Of a DNA stretch of 64,000 nucleotides, positions 45,245-53,508 are shown piece by piece. Position 1 is the stretch's first letter, and each line of letters begins with the position of its first letter. The position numbers were made by a program, and so were the translations under genes. The DNA comes from Nitrobacter vulgaris (lineage in GTDB: Bacteria; Pseudomonadota; Alphaproteobacteria; Rhizobiales; Xanthobacteraceae), in assembly GCF_031453995.1 (NCBI RefSeq), contig NZ_JAVDPZ010000011.1, positions 1-64,000 of the forward strand. Direction: 5' to 3'. The notes below the pieces were generated by a model that was given only the letters and a program-made list of their open reading frames with translations, was not told the DNA's origin and ran no database searches.

Positions 45245-47188
45245 ATGAATCCGCGCCGAAAGTTTACTTCCCGAAATGTTCTGATCGCGCTGCATGACCT
45301 GATAACGGTCGTGGCAGCGGTGCTCGTGAGTTGTTACTTCCGTTTTGATGATCATGATTTTGCCCTGCGCTTGCCACTGCTCTTGAAAGCGCTGCCCTAT
45401 TTCCTGGCCATCAGCTGCGTTATCTTTTATGTCTTTAACCTGACGACAACAAAATGGCGGTTCATTTCCCTTGTGGACGCCCTCAATATCGTCAAGGCGT
45501 CCTCGCTTTTGGCATTCGTCATCCTGGTCTTCGACTACGTCATCATCGCCCCCAATCTTTATGGCACGTTCTTTCTTGGAAAGAAGACGATCATACTTTA
45601 CTGGCTGTTGCAGATATTTCTGCTCGCAGCTACGCGCTTTACCTATCGGTATTTTCGTTACAAGCGGACCCTTGTTCACGTAAGGGCCGACGACGCAACG
45701 CCAGCCATCATCGTCGGACGCGCTGCGGATGCCGAAATTCTCCTGCGTTCGGTCGAGAGTGGCGCGGTCAAGCAATTGCGACCGGTTTGCCTATTGTCGC
45801 CGTCGGCCGCTGACATTGGTCAGACGATACGCGGCGTTGCCGTCCTTGGTGGAGTGGATCAACTCGAAGAGGTGATAACGGATTTTGCGGAAAGGCAGAC
45901 GTCGATCAAGCGCATCATCATGACGCCCTCCGCCTTCGAGCCCGACGCCCAGCCGGAAACGGTTCTCGCTTACGGCCGCAAACTAGGCCTTAAGGTAAGC
46001 CGGCTGCCCTCGCTAGGGGAGGGAGGGGAGATTCCGCGCCTGACGCCGGTCGCCGTTGAAGATCTTCTGCTTCGCCCAAGCCGTACCATCGACTACGAGC
46101 GGCTCGAAGGCCTGATCAAGAACAAGTCCGTTGTCGTGACCGGCGGCGGCGGATCGATCGGGTCCGAAATCTGCAAACGTGTCGTGACGTTTGGTGCGAG
46201 CCGTCTGTTGATCGTCGAAAATTCTGAACCTGCTCTTTATGCGATCGTGGAGGAGTTCAGCTCCACGAGCCGAGCCGCTGTGGTAGAAGGTCGCATTGCT
46301 GACATTCGTGATCGCGAGCGGCTGATGCGCTTGATGAACGAATTCAAGCCCGACATTGTGTTTCATGCGGCTGCGCTCAAGCATGTTCCCATCCTCGAGC
46401 GGGACTGGGGCGAGGGCGTCAAGACCAACATTTTCGGTTCAGTCAATGTCGCCGATGCCGCGCTGGCATCGGGTGCCGAATCCATGGTGATGATCTCCAC
46501 CGACAAGGCGATAGAGCCGGTGTCGATGCTCGGGCTGACCAAACGTTTTGCCGAGATGTATTGTCAGGCGCTGGATCGTGAACTGGCGGCACGTGCGGCC
46601 GGCAAAGTTCCGATGCGGCTGATTTCAGTCCGTTTCGGCAACGTGCTGGCGTCGAACGGATCGGTGGTACCAAAGTTCAAGGCGCAAATCGAAGCCGGCG
46701 GTCCGGTGACAGTCACGCATCCGGACATGGTTCGCTACTTCATGACGATCCGCGAAGCCTGCGATCTCGTCCTTACCGCGGCCAGCCATGCAGCGATGCC
46801 GGAACGACATGATGTCTCGGTGTATGTCCTGAATATGGGTCAGCCGGTGAAGATCGTCGATCTGGCCGAACGCATGATCACCCTGTCCGGCCTGCAGCCT
46901 CACAGCGACATTGAGATTGTTTTTACCGGGGCGCGGCCGGGCGAAAGATTGAACGAAATCTTGTTTGCAAGCCAGGAGCCGACGATCGAGATCGGCTTAC
47001 CGGGGATCTTGGCGGCAAAACCGAACGAGCCGCCGATGGACACGGTTCGCGAGTGGGTTGCGGTTCTAAAGGAAGCCGTCGCGAGCGAGAACAAGCTGGC
47101 GATCCGATCGATCCTGAAAGATGCCGTGCCGGAGTTCGGCGCGCATCCCGCGCAAACCTCGCCTCTCGCACCCGATATGTCGCGATGA
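45245..47188 (+). CDS. CapD/WbpM-type nucleotide-sugar 4,6-dehydratase
   Basis: Inner-membrane polysaccharide biosynthesis protein of 647 residues: four N-terminal membrane spans (about 12-130), a CoA-binding-like Rossmann domain (about 150-265) and a catalytic short-chain dehydrogenase domain from 295, with 'VVVTGGGGSIGSE'. Homologues make UDP-4-keto-6-deoxy-GlcNAc for O-antigen or capsule. In the catalytic segment 'STDKAIEPVSMLGLTK', Lys433 is present, but the residue four before it is Leu429 where WbpM/FlaA1 have Met; Met428 is next to it. Its neighbours are flippase-like and epimerase genes for surface polysaccharide. Confidence 0.88.
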   Translation: MNPRRKFTSRNVLIALHDLITVVAAVLVSCYFRFDDHDFALRLPLLLKALPYFLAISCVIFYVFNLTTTKWRFISLVDALNIVKASSLLAFVILVFDYVIIAPNLYGTFFLGKKTIILYWLLQIFLLAATRFTYRYFRYKRTLVHVRADDATPAIIVGRAADAEILLRSVESGAVKQLRPVCLLSPSAADIGQTIRGVAVLGGVDQLEEVITDFAERQTSIKRIIMTPSAFEPDAQPETVLAYGRKLGLKVSRLPSLGEGGEIPRLTPVAVEDLLLRPSRTIDYERLEGLIKNKSVVVTGGGGSIGSEICKRVVTFGASRLLIVENSEPALYAIVEEFSSTSRAAVVEGRIADIRDRERLMRLMNEFKPDIVFHAAALKHVPILERDWGEGVKTNIFGSVNVADAALASGAESMVMISTDKAIEPVSMLGLTKRFAEMYCQALDRELAARAAGKVPMRLISVRFGNVLASNGSVVPKFKAQIEAGGPVTVTHPDMVRYFMTIREACDLVLTAASHAAMPERHDVSVYVLNMGQPVKIVDLAERMITLSGLQPHSDIEIVFTGARPGERLNEILFASQEPTIEIGLPGILAAKPNEPPMDTVREWVAVLKEAVASENKLAIRSILKDAVPEFGAHPAQTSPLAPDMSR

Positions 47189-47197
47189 ACCGCTGCG

Positions 47198-48190
47198 TTA
47201 TTCGGCACTCTCGATTGAGGTCGATCCTTTCTGACTTCTTTCGCCGCTGAAAATCCAGACGAGTCCCCCGAGCGCGCCTACGACCAAAAACACCGCGCCG
47301 TACAGCAGCGAGACATTGACGCCTTCGCTAGTCGCCAGTCCGGCATATCCGAAAGTCAGAGCCATGGACGCCTCGCGCACGCCCCAGCCGGCTATCGAGA
47401 TCGGCAGCATCGTAATCAGCATGACCGGTGGGACAAGCAAGAAAATCTCGCTGAAAAGGATTGGCGCGGCGATTGCCTTCACAACGCACCATGCAATCAC
47501 CACGGCGAGGATATGGATGAGCAGCGACAGAAACGCAATCTTCGACCAGCGCTCTCGATTGAAGATGGCACGGTTCGTGATGATCGAGCAGGCGCGAAGA
47601 TGGTGCACGGCCCGGATACGTCCGAGCCAGTGCCAATGCAATCTACCGAGAAGCAGGAAACCACCGGCGGCTGCGAGCGCGACAAGATCGACGAACAGCA
47701 ATGCGAGCCGGCCTTGGGGATCGCCGATCAGACGGTAACTCCACGGCAGACTCGCGGCGATCAGCAGGGCAAGCGCAATCAGGCCAATCGCGCGGTCGAC
47801 GAAGATCGAATAGGCCGCTGCCCGCCAACCGGCCGGACCACGTCCGACCAGCCAGAGCCGCATGGCGTCGCCGCCGATCGATGAAGGCAGGGTCTGGTTG
47901 AAAAACGAGCCGATCATGCAATAGCGCACCGCCTGTGCGACCGAGAGGCTGGCGCCGCAGTCGGCGCTGATTTCACGCCACCGCATGGCGCTGGCGAACA
48001 CCTGCAATAGCGTTACGGCAATGCCGAGCGCGATCCAGCCGGCGCTGGTGAAACCGAGGCGCGAGAGGAGGTCAGAGATATCGACCTTACGGAGCGCTAG
48101 GTAGAGCAGGGCAGCCGAAATCAGTATTTTTGCCGTTGAAAGCAGAATTTGGCGCATTGCGCTTGTCTGTGCCGAGGTTAAGTTGGCCAT
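47198..48190 (-). CDS. Flippase-like membrane protein (LPG synthase transmembrane family)
   Basis: A protein of 330 residues with about eight membrane spans, related to the membrane domain of lysylphosphatidylglycerol synthase (UPF0104/AglD-like). It has family features such as 'GSFFNQTLPSSIGGDAMR' near residue 95 and 'ISIAGWGVREA' near 275. There is no soluble synthase domain, so it is not a lysyltransferase; the role of such proteins is mostly unknown, with lipid or glycolipid handling suspected. The start at 48190 follows AAGGG. It is convergent with the CapD-like gene and divergent from the epimerase. Confidence 0.8.
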   Translation of the reverse strand: MANLTSAQTSAMRQILLSTAKILISAALLYLALRKVDISDLLSRLGFTSAGWIALGIAVTLLQVFASAMRWREISADCGASLSVAQAVRYCMIGSFFNQTLPSSIGGDAMRLWLVGRGPAGWRAAAYSIFVDRAIGLIALALLIAASLPWSYRLIGDPQGRLALLFVDLVALAAAGGFLLLGRLHWHWLGRIRAVHHLRACSIITNRAIFNRERWSKIAFLSLLIHILAVVIAWCVVKAIAAPILFSEIFLLVPPVMLITMLPISIAGWGVREASMALTFGYAGLATSEGVNVSLLYGAVFLVVGALGGLVWIFSGERSQKGSTSIESAE

Positions 48191-48342
48191 CGGGCCCTTC
48201 GGGACAAAGTGGACGTCTTGTCTTGGTATGGTTTTGGATTGCCTCTGGCAATAGTCGTGCACAGCGGGGTATTGCAGTCCTGCGATGCCATGGATAACGA
48301 GGCAGGGCTACCCCGTGGGCCGCGGCTCACAGTTCCTGAGGA

Positions 48343-49368
48343 GTGAAATTGTCGGATTATCCGATATTGGTTACCGGCGCGGCGGGCTTCATCGGATTTC
48401 ACGTCGTCGGCCGACTCCTGAAGCAGGGGCATCGGGTTGTCGGCATTGACAGTCTCAACGATTATTATGATCCTGCACTCAAGGATGGCCGGCTCGAAAT
48501 CTTGCGCAAGGATTCACACTTTCGTTTTGTCAAAGCCGACCTGGCCAATCGTGAGGCGACGGCCGCATTGTTCGCTGAACACCGCCTTTCGGTCGTGCTC
48601 CATCTCGCAGCGCAGGCGGGCGTTCGCTACTCATTGCAGAATCCCCATGCGTACGTCGATTCCAACCTCACGGCTTTTGCGAATGTCCTAGAAGGATGTC
48701 GGCACGCCTGCTGTCCTCACTTGCTGTTTGCTTCATCGTCCTCTGTTTACGGCGCAAACACAAAGCTTCCTTTTTCCGTTCATGATAATGTCGATCACCC
48801 CGTCAGCCTCTATGCGGCGACGAAGAAGTCCAACGAACTCATGGCGCACGCCTATAGCCACCTCTATCGGATTCCGACGACGGGCTTGCGTTTCTTCACG
48901 GTCTATGGCCCGTGGTACCGACCGGACATGGCGCTCTACAAGTTCGCGGACGCGATCGTCGGAGGGCAGCCGATCAAGCTGTTCAATCATGGCAACATGC
49001 AGCGAGATTTCACCTACGTCGATGACGTGGTGGAAGCCGTTGTCCGCCTGATCGATCATGCGCCACAGGCTAATGCGAGCTGGTCGGGCGATGCTCCGGA
49101 TGCGGGGACCAGTTCGGCTCCATGGCGAATCTATAATATCGGCAATAACAAGCCGGCAGAGTTGATGAGCGTCGTCACCCTGCTGGAGAAAGCTCTCGGA
49201 CGATCCGTGCAAAAGGAACTGCTGCCGATGCAACCCGGCGACGTACAGGCAACATTTGCTGATATCGATGATCTTGCCCGTGACGTCGGTTTCCGTCCCT
49301 CGACTTCACTGGAAGATGGTATTCATCGTTTTGCAGCCTGGTATTGTCGTTATCATCGGGTCAATTAG
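48343..49368 (+). CDS. NAD-dependent epimerase, UDP-glucuronate 4-epimerase-like
   Basis: Short-chain dehydrogenase-family sugar epimerase of 341 residues. 'TGAAGFIGFH' binds NAD; Tyr157 and Lys161 in 'SLYAATKKSNE' are catalytic. 'FFTVYGPWYRPDMALYKF' is close to the CapI/LpsL signature for UDP-glucuronate 4-epimerases, which supply galacturonate for LPS. The GTG at 48343 touches a GAGGA site; a TTG at 48349 has better spacing and may be the true start. Confidence 0.85.
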   Translation: MKLSDYPILVTGAAGFIGFHVVGRLLKQGHRVVGIDSLNDYYDPALKDGRLEILRKDSHFRFVKADLANREATAALFAEHRLSVVLHLAAQAGVRYSLQNPHAYVDSNLTAFANVLEGCRHACCPHLLFASSSSVYGANTKLPFSVHDNVDHPVSLYAATKKSNELMAHAYSHLYRIPTTGLRFFTVYGPWYRPDMALYKFADAIVGGQPIKLFNHGNMQRDFTYVDDVVEAVVRLIDHAPQANASWSGDAPDAGTSSAPWRIYNIGNNKPAELMSVVTLLEKALGRSVQKELLPMQPGDVQATFADIDDLARDVGFRPSTSLEDGIHRFAAWYCRYHRVN

Positions 49369-49463
49369 TGCGGCCGTCGGGGTTTGCGTGATCCGATTGA
49401 GTGCCTTTCATCGTACGGCTTCCCTCGTCCCTTTGATCCGGGTTCGCATCAAGATGGCCGGCA

Positions 49464-49562
49464 GAGTCTGACCCAACTGCGTTGAATCAGACTCTGGCCT
49501 TAACTTTTTGATTGACATGATCTTATCCGAAAACCGGTTTCCATTTTTCGGGATCATGCTCT
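49464..49562 (-). repeat. Intergenic repeat, family B, copy 3 (inverted)
   Basis: It runs from GAGTCTGA to GGGATCATGCTC and is the reverse-orientation counterpart of the units at 22775-22871 and 43598-43691. It fills most of the gap before manC. Confidence 0.7.
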
Positions 49563-49588
49563 AAGGGTCTGCGAACGTCGGAATCGGG

Positions 49589-51031
49589 ATGGACAAATCA
49601 GCATACGGAGATGGTCCTGTGAGTGAGCGTATCGTCCCGCTCATCATGTGCGGCGGTGCGGGAACCCGGCTGTGGCCGGCCTCGCGGGAGGGGCGTCCGA
49701 AGCAGTTTCTGCCGTTGTTCGGGCCGCGTTCGACGTTTCAGGATACGCTGCGACGGGTGTCCGATCCCTTGCTGTTCGAGCGGCCGATCGTGGTCACCAA
49801 CGCCGCCTACCGTTTCATGGTGCTTGAACAACTCGCTGAGATGGGGCTTGAAGCGGACATTCTGCTGGAGCCGGCACGGCGCGATTCGGGACCGGCGATC
49901 GCCGCGGGGACGATCTTCGCGCAGATGCGTCACAGCGGAGCCGTCGTGCTCGCGCTCGCCGCAGATCATGTTGTCCGCGACACCGAAGCGTTTGTCTCCG
50001 CCTGCCGCCAGGGATTAGCTGCCGCCAATGGTGGCCGCATCGTAACCTTCGGCGTTCGGCCGCAGCGGCCGGCGACCGAGTACGGCTATATCAACCCTGG
50101 CGCGGCGATTGCGGGCGCGGTGCGAGTGGTAACGACGTTTGTCGAAAAGCCCGATCCGCAAACCGCCGCCGGCTACCTTGAGGCGGGGTATCTCTGGAAT
50201 AGCGGCAACTTCATGTTCCGCGCAGCGGTTCTTCTGAATGAATATCGCAACGTCGATCCAGACAGCGTCGCCGCGGTGACCGATGCGGTATCCCATGCTG
50301 GCCGGGATCTTGGTTTTGTCATGCTCGATCCGGAGGCCTTTTCGAGGGCGCAAGCAATTTCGATCGATTACGCCGTAATGGAAAAGACCGCTCATGCGGC
50401 CGTGGTGCCGGTTGATTGCGGCTGGTCAGACGTCGGATCGTGGCATGCGGTTTGGGAGTTGTCGGACAAGGACGGTCAGGGCAATGCGGCGCAGGGGATC
50501 GCCGTGTTCGAAGATTCCCGCAACTGCAATGTCGCGACCGATAAAGCACTGGTCGCGCTGGAAGGTGTCGACGATCTCGTTGTGGTAGCGACGCAGGACG
50601 CCGTGCTGGTGTCGCGTCAGAAGGACGCCAGCGGGCTGAAACGTCTGGTGGCGAAGTTGAAGGGCCTTGCGCCGCAGGTCACGGAAGAACATCTGCGGGT
50701 CCATAGGCCCTGGGGCGCTTACCAGTCGATCGACAGGGGCGAGCGGCATCAGGTCAAGCGCATTACCGTGAAGGCCGGCGACCGGCTGTCGCTGCAAAAA
50801 CATCATCATCGCTCGGAGCACTGGATCGTGGTGCGCGGTACGGCGAGGGTGACGGTCGATGACGTTGTCAAGATCGTGCACGAGAACGAATCGATCTATA
50901 TCCCGATTGGAGCCGTCCACCGGCTGGAGAACCCGGGCAAGATTCCCCTGGAGCTGATCGAAGTGCAGACCGGCAGCTATCTTGGCGACGACGATATCGT
51001 CCGGATCGAGGATGATTATCGGCGAAACTGA
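49589..51031 (+). CDS. manC: Mannose-1-phosphate guanylyltransferase / mannose-6-phosphate isomerase
   Basis: Makes GDP-mannose. The N-terminal nucleotidyltransferase domain starts with 'CGGAGTRLWPASREGRPKQF' and contains 'FVEKP'. The C-terminal cupin (type II phosphomannose isomerase) has 'RPWGAYQSID' and the metal-binding 'HHHRSEHW'. Length 480 matches bifunctional ManC/AlgA proteins. It probably serves O-antigen or exopolysaccharide mannose or deoxyhexose. It stands alone downstream of a repeat. Confidence 0.93.
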   Translation: MDKSAYGDGPVSERIVPLIMCGGAGTRLWPASREGRPKQFLPLFGPRSTFQDTLRRVSDPLLFERPIVVTNAAYRFMVLEQLAEMGLEADILLEPARRDSGPAIAAGTIFAQMRHSGAVVLALAADHVVRDTEAFVSACRQGLAAANGGRIVTFGVRPQRPATEYGYINPGAAIAGAVRVVTTFVEKPDPQTAAGYLEAGYLWNSGNFMFRAAVLLNEYRNVDPDSVAAVTDAVSHAGRDLGFVMLDPEAFSRAQAISIDYAVMEKTAHAAVVPVDCGWSDVGSWHAVWELSDKDGQGNAAQGIAVFEDSRNCNVATDKALVALEGVDDLVVVATQDAVLVSRQKDASGLKRLVAKLKGLAPQVTEEHLRVHRPWGAYQSIDRGERHQVKRITVKAGDRLSLQKHHHRSEHWIVVRGTARVTVDDVVKIVHENESIYIPIGAVHRLENPGKIPLELIEVQTGSYLGDDDIVRIEDDYRRN

Positions 51032-51262
51032 GCTACGGCTCGGGCGCCGAATCGGCTAATCTGTGGACACACTGTGGATACACTGTTGCCCTATCCAAAG
51101 GTGTTGTTCTTCGTTCGGCCGGCCACAATGTTATGTAATTCTTTGAATCAAAACGTGTTGGGATTGTTATTCCTCTAATCGCCTCTTTCGTTATGGCGTG
51201 CTAGGGAGAACGCGCGGTCGGGTTCGGGGGTGCCTAGGCTGTCGTTTTTTTTGGGGTACCTG

Positions 51263-52300
51263 ATGAGTTCCAAGCCATCTGCACTGAAGCCGTCTGCATT
51301 AAAGCCGCCTGCATTGAAAACTGCAGCGTCCGAGCGCTTGCTGCGCGTCGGCGTGATCGGCGCGGGCGTCATGGGCAGCAATCACGGCCGCGTGCTGGCC
51401 GGTCTTCCGGGCGTCAGGCTCGTCGGCATTGTTGACCCCTTGCCCGGGCATCGTGCCCGTGCGGCCGAGATGACCGGGTGCCGAACCTTCGGGACATTCG
51501 ATGAGTTACTCGCCGCCGGCGTCGACGCGGTGACCATCGCTGCGCCGACACATCTTCATTGTGAACTCGCGCTGGCTTGTATCGCGCGCGGCGTTCATGT
51601 TCTGGTCGAGAAGCCGATAGCCTCGACGGTCGAGGAGGGATTTAAGATCGTCGCAGCGGCGCACCGTGCTGGTTTGACTCTGATGGTCGGCCATGTCGAG
51701 CGCTTCAACCCGGCGGTCGCCGCCATCAAGCAGGCGATTGGCGGTGAGGATATTCTCTCGATCGCGATCACGCGTGTCGGGCCATTTCCGCCGCGCATGT
51801 CGAATGTTGGTGTTGTGATCGACCTCGCCGTGCATGACATCGACCTGATCCGCTGGTTTACAGAATCCGAAATCGTCGACGTCCAGCCCCAGCTCTCCTG
51901 TGCGGTCGCCGAGCGGGAGGATATCGCGCTGCTTCAGTTCCGGACCGCGTCCGGCGTGCTCGCGCACATCAATACGAACTGGCTGACGCCGTTCAAGGCC
52001 CGCAACGTTACGGTCGCAACCCGCGGCAAGTACGTGATGGGTGATCTGCTGACTCGCCAGGTCACGGAATGTTTCGGTTTCCAGCCGGACGGCAGCTACT
52101 CCATGCGGCATCTTCCGGTAGGTCATGACGAACCCCTGCGGGCCGAACTGATCGCGTTTGTCGATGCGGTGCGTTCGGGCAAAGCTCCGGCCGTGGGTGG
52201 CGCCGAAGGCGTCGCCAGCCTCGCGATCGCGATCAAGTGCCTGCAAGACCAGTCTCCCGTCGCTCCGCCGGTGCAGACAGTGCGCCGCGCTGCCGGCTGA
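51263..52300 (+). CDS. gnnA: UDP-N-acetylglucosamine 3-dehydrogenase (GnnA-like)
   Basis: Gfo/Idh/MocA-family oxidoreductase of 345 residues. 'GVIGAGVMGSNH' binds NAD near residue 30, and 'VLVEKPIAST' near 115 carries the family Lys. 'DLAVHDIDLIRWF' resembles GnnA, which oxidises the 3-hydroxyl of UDP-GlcNAc. The adjacent aminotransferase strongly supports this: GnnA and GnnB together make UDP-GlcNAc3N, the precursor of diaminoglucose lipid A known in Nitrobacter, Bradyrhizobium and Rhodopseudomonas. The first 20 residues contain a tandem 'SALKP' repeat. The start could also be a GTG at 51230. Confidence 0.75.
   Translation: MSSKPSALKPSALKPPALKTAASERLLRVGVIGAGVMGSNHGRVLAGLPGVRLVGIVDPLPGHRARAAEMTGCRTFGTFDELLAAGVDAVTIAAPTHLHCELALACIARGVHVLVEKPIASTVEEGFKIVAAAHRAGLTLMVGHVERFNPAVAAIKQAIGGEDILSIAITRVGPFPPRMSNVGVVIDLAVHDIDLIRWFTESEIVDVQPQLSCAVAEREDIALLQFRTASGVLAHINTNWLTPFKARNVTVATRGKYVMGDLLTRQVTECFGFQPDGSYSMRHLPVGHDEPLRAELIAFVDAVRSGKAPAVGGAEGVASLAIAIKCLQDQSPVAPPVQTVRRAAG
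51278..51322 (+). repeat. Triple 15-base imperfect tandem repeat in gnnA
   Basis: Units at 51278-51292, 51293-51307 and 51308-51322, in frame, encode SALKP, SALKP and PALKT. The unit length is a multiple of three, so gain or loss would not break the frame. Confidence 0.7.
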
Positions 52301-52316
52301 TAGCCCAGAGCACAGA

Positions 52317-53465
52317 ATGCAGCAGCATATGCCTTCTCAGGCGATTTCATTCATCGACGTCGCCGAACAGCGCCGTCGCCTGGGTAAACGTATCGATGAC
52401 GCGATAGCTCGTGTCCTGACGCACTGCCAGTTCATCAACGGTCCGGAGGTCGCACGCCTGGAGGCCGATCTTGCGGCTTTCAGCGGCGCGAAGCATGTGG
52501 TGGCCTGCGCGAGTGGCACGGATGCGCTGTTGATGGTGCTGCTGGCGAAGAAAGTCGGCCCTGGCGACGCGGTGATCTGCCCGACATTTACATTCTGCGC
52601 GACCGGAGAGGTCGTGGCGCTGCTCGGCGCGACGCCCGTGTTTGTCGATGTTGACGAGACAACCTTCAATATCGACATCGCTTCGCTCAAGAACGGCATC
52701 GCCGTCGCGAAACGGCAGGGTCTCAAGCCCCGGGCTATCATCCCCGTCGACCTGTTTGGTCAGCCCGCCGATCATGATGCGATTGCGGCGGTTGCTGCGG
52801 CCGAGAATCTGTTCGTTTTGGACGACGCCGCACAAAGTTTTGGCGCGACCTACAAGGGCCGGCGGTTGGGTACGTTCGGCCTTGCGACCGCGACCAGTTT
52901 CTTCCCCGCCAAGCCGCTTGGCTGCTATGGCGACGGCGGAGCGATCTTCACCGATGATGCCGAACTGGCCGATACATTGCGCAGCGTTCGCGTCCATGGT
53001 CAGGGATCTGACAAGTACGACAACGTGCGGCTGGGTCTCACGGGCCGCATCGATACTGTGCAGGCGGCGGTCTTGATCGAAAAGCTCAAGATATTCCCTG
53101 ACGAGATTGCGGCGCGGAATGCAGTTGCCAAGCGCTACAATGAAGGGCTCGGGCAGGTTGCGATCGTGCCGCGCGTCGCATCGGATTGCACCTCGGTATG
53201 GGCGCAGTACACCATCCGGCTGCCGAATGGGGGCCGTGAGGCGCTGGCATCGACGCTAAAGGCGCAGGGCATTCCGACCGTGGTCTACTATCCGAAGTCG
53301 CTGCATCAGCAGACCGCCTACCGGAGTTTCCCGGTCGCCGCCGGTGGCCTTGCCGTCAGCGAAAAGCTGTCGACCGAGGTCATCAGCCTGCCGATGCATC
53401 CCTATCTGGATGAATCGACCCAGGACCGAATCATCGAGGCTGTGCGCGCCGCGCTTCCGAACTGA
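52317..53465 (+). CDS. gnnB: DegT/DnrJ/EryC1-family aminotransferase (GnnB-like)
   Basis: PLP-dependent sugar aminotransferase of 382 residues. The PLP Lys is in 'SFFPAKPLGCYGDGGA'; 'DDAAQSFGA' and 'GTDALLMVL' are family motifs. Placed 16 bases after the GnnA-like gene, it probably transaminates the 3-keto sugar with glutamate to UDP-GlcNAc3N. The ATG at 52317 is chosen; a Met four codons later (52329) is an alternative. murJ follows 43 bases later. Confidence 0.8.
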   Translation: MQQHMPSQAISFIDVAEQRRRLGKRIDDAIARVLTHCQFINGPEVARLEADLAAFSGAKHVVACASGTDALLMVLLAKKVGPGDAVICPTFTFCATGEVVALLGATPVFVDVDETTFNIDIASLKNGIAVAKRQGLKPRAIIPVDLFGQPADHDAIAAVAAAENLFVLDDAAQSFGATYKGRRLGTFGLATATSFFPAKPLGCYGDGGAIFTDDAELADTLRSVRVHGQGSDKYDNVRLGLTGRIDTVQAAVLIEKLKIFPDEIAARNAVAKRYNEGLGQVAIVPRVASDCTSVWAQYTIRLPNGGREALASTLKAQGIPTVVYYPKSLHQQTAYRSFPVAAGGLAVSEKLSTEVISLPMHPYLDESTQDRIIEAVRAALPN

Positions 53466-53508
53466 TTTCGGCATTTTGCGCCGCAAGGCGATCCTGTAGA
53501 AGCGCCGG

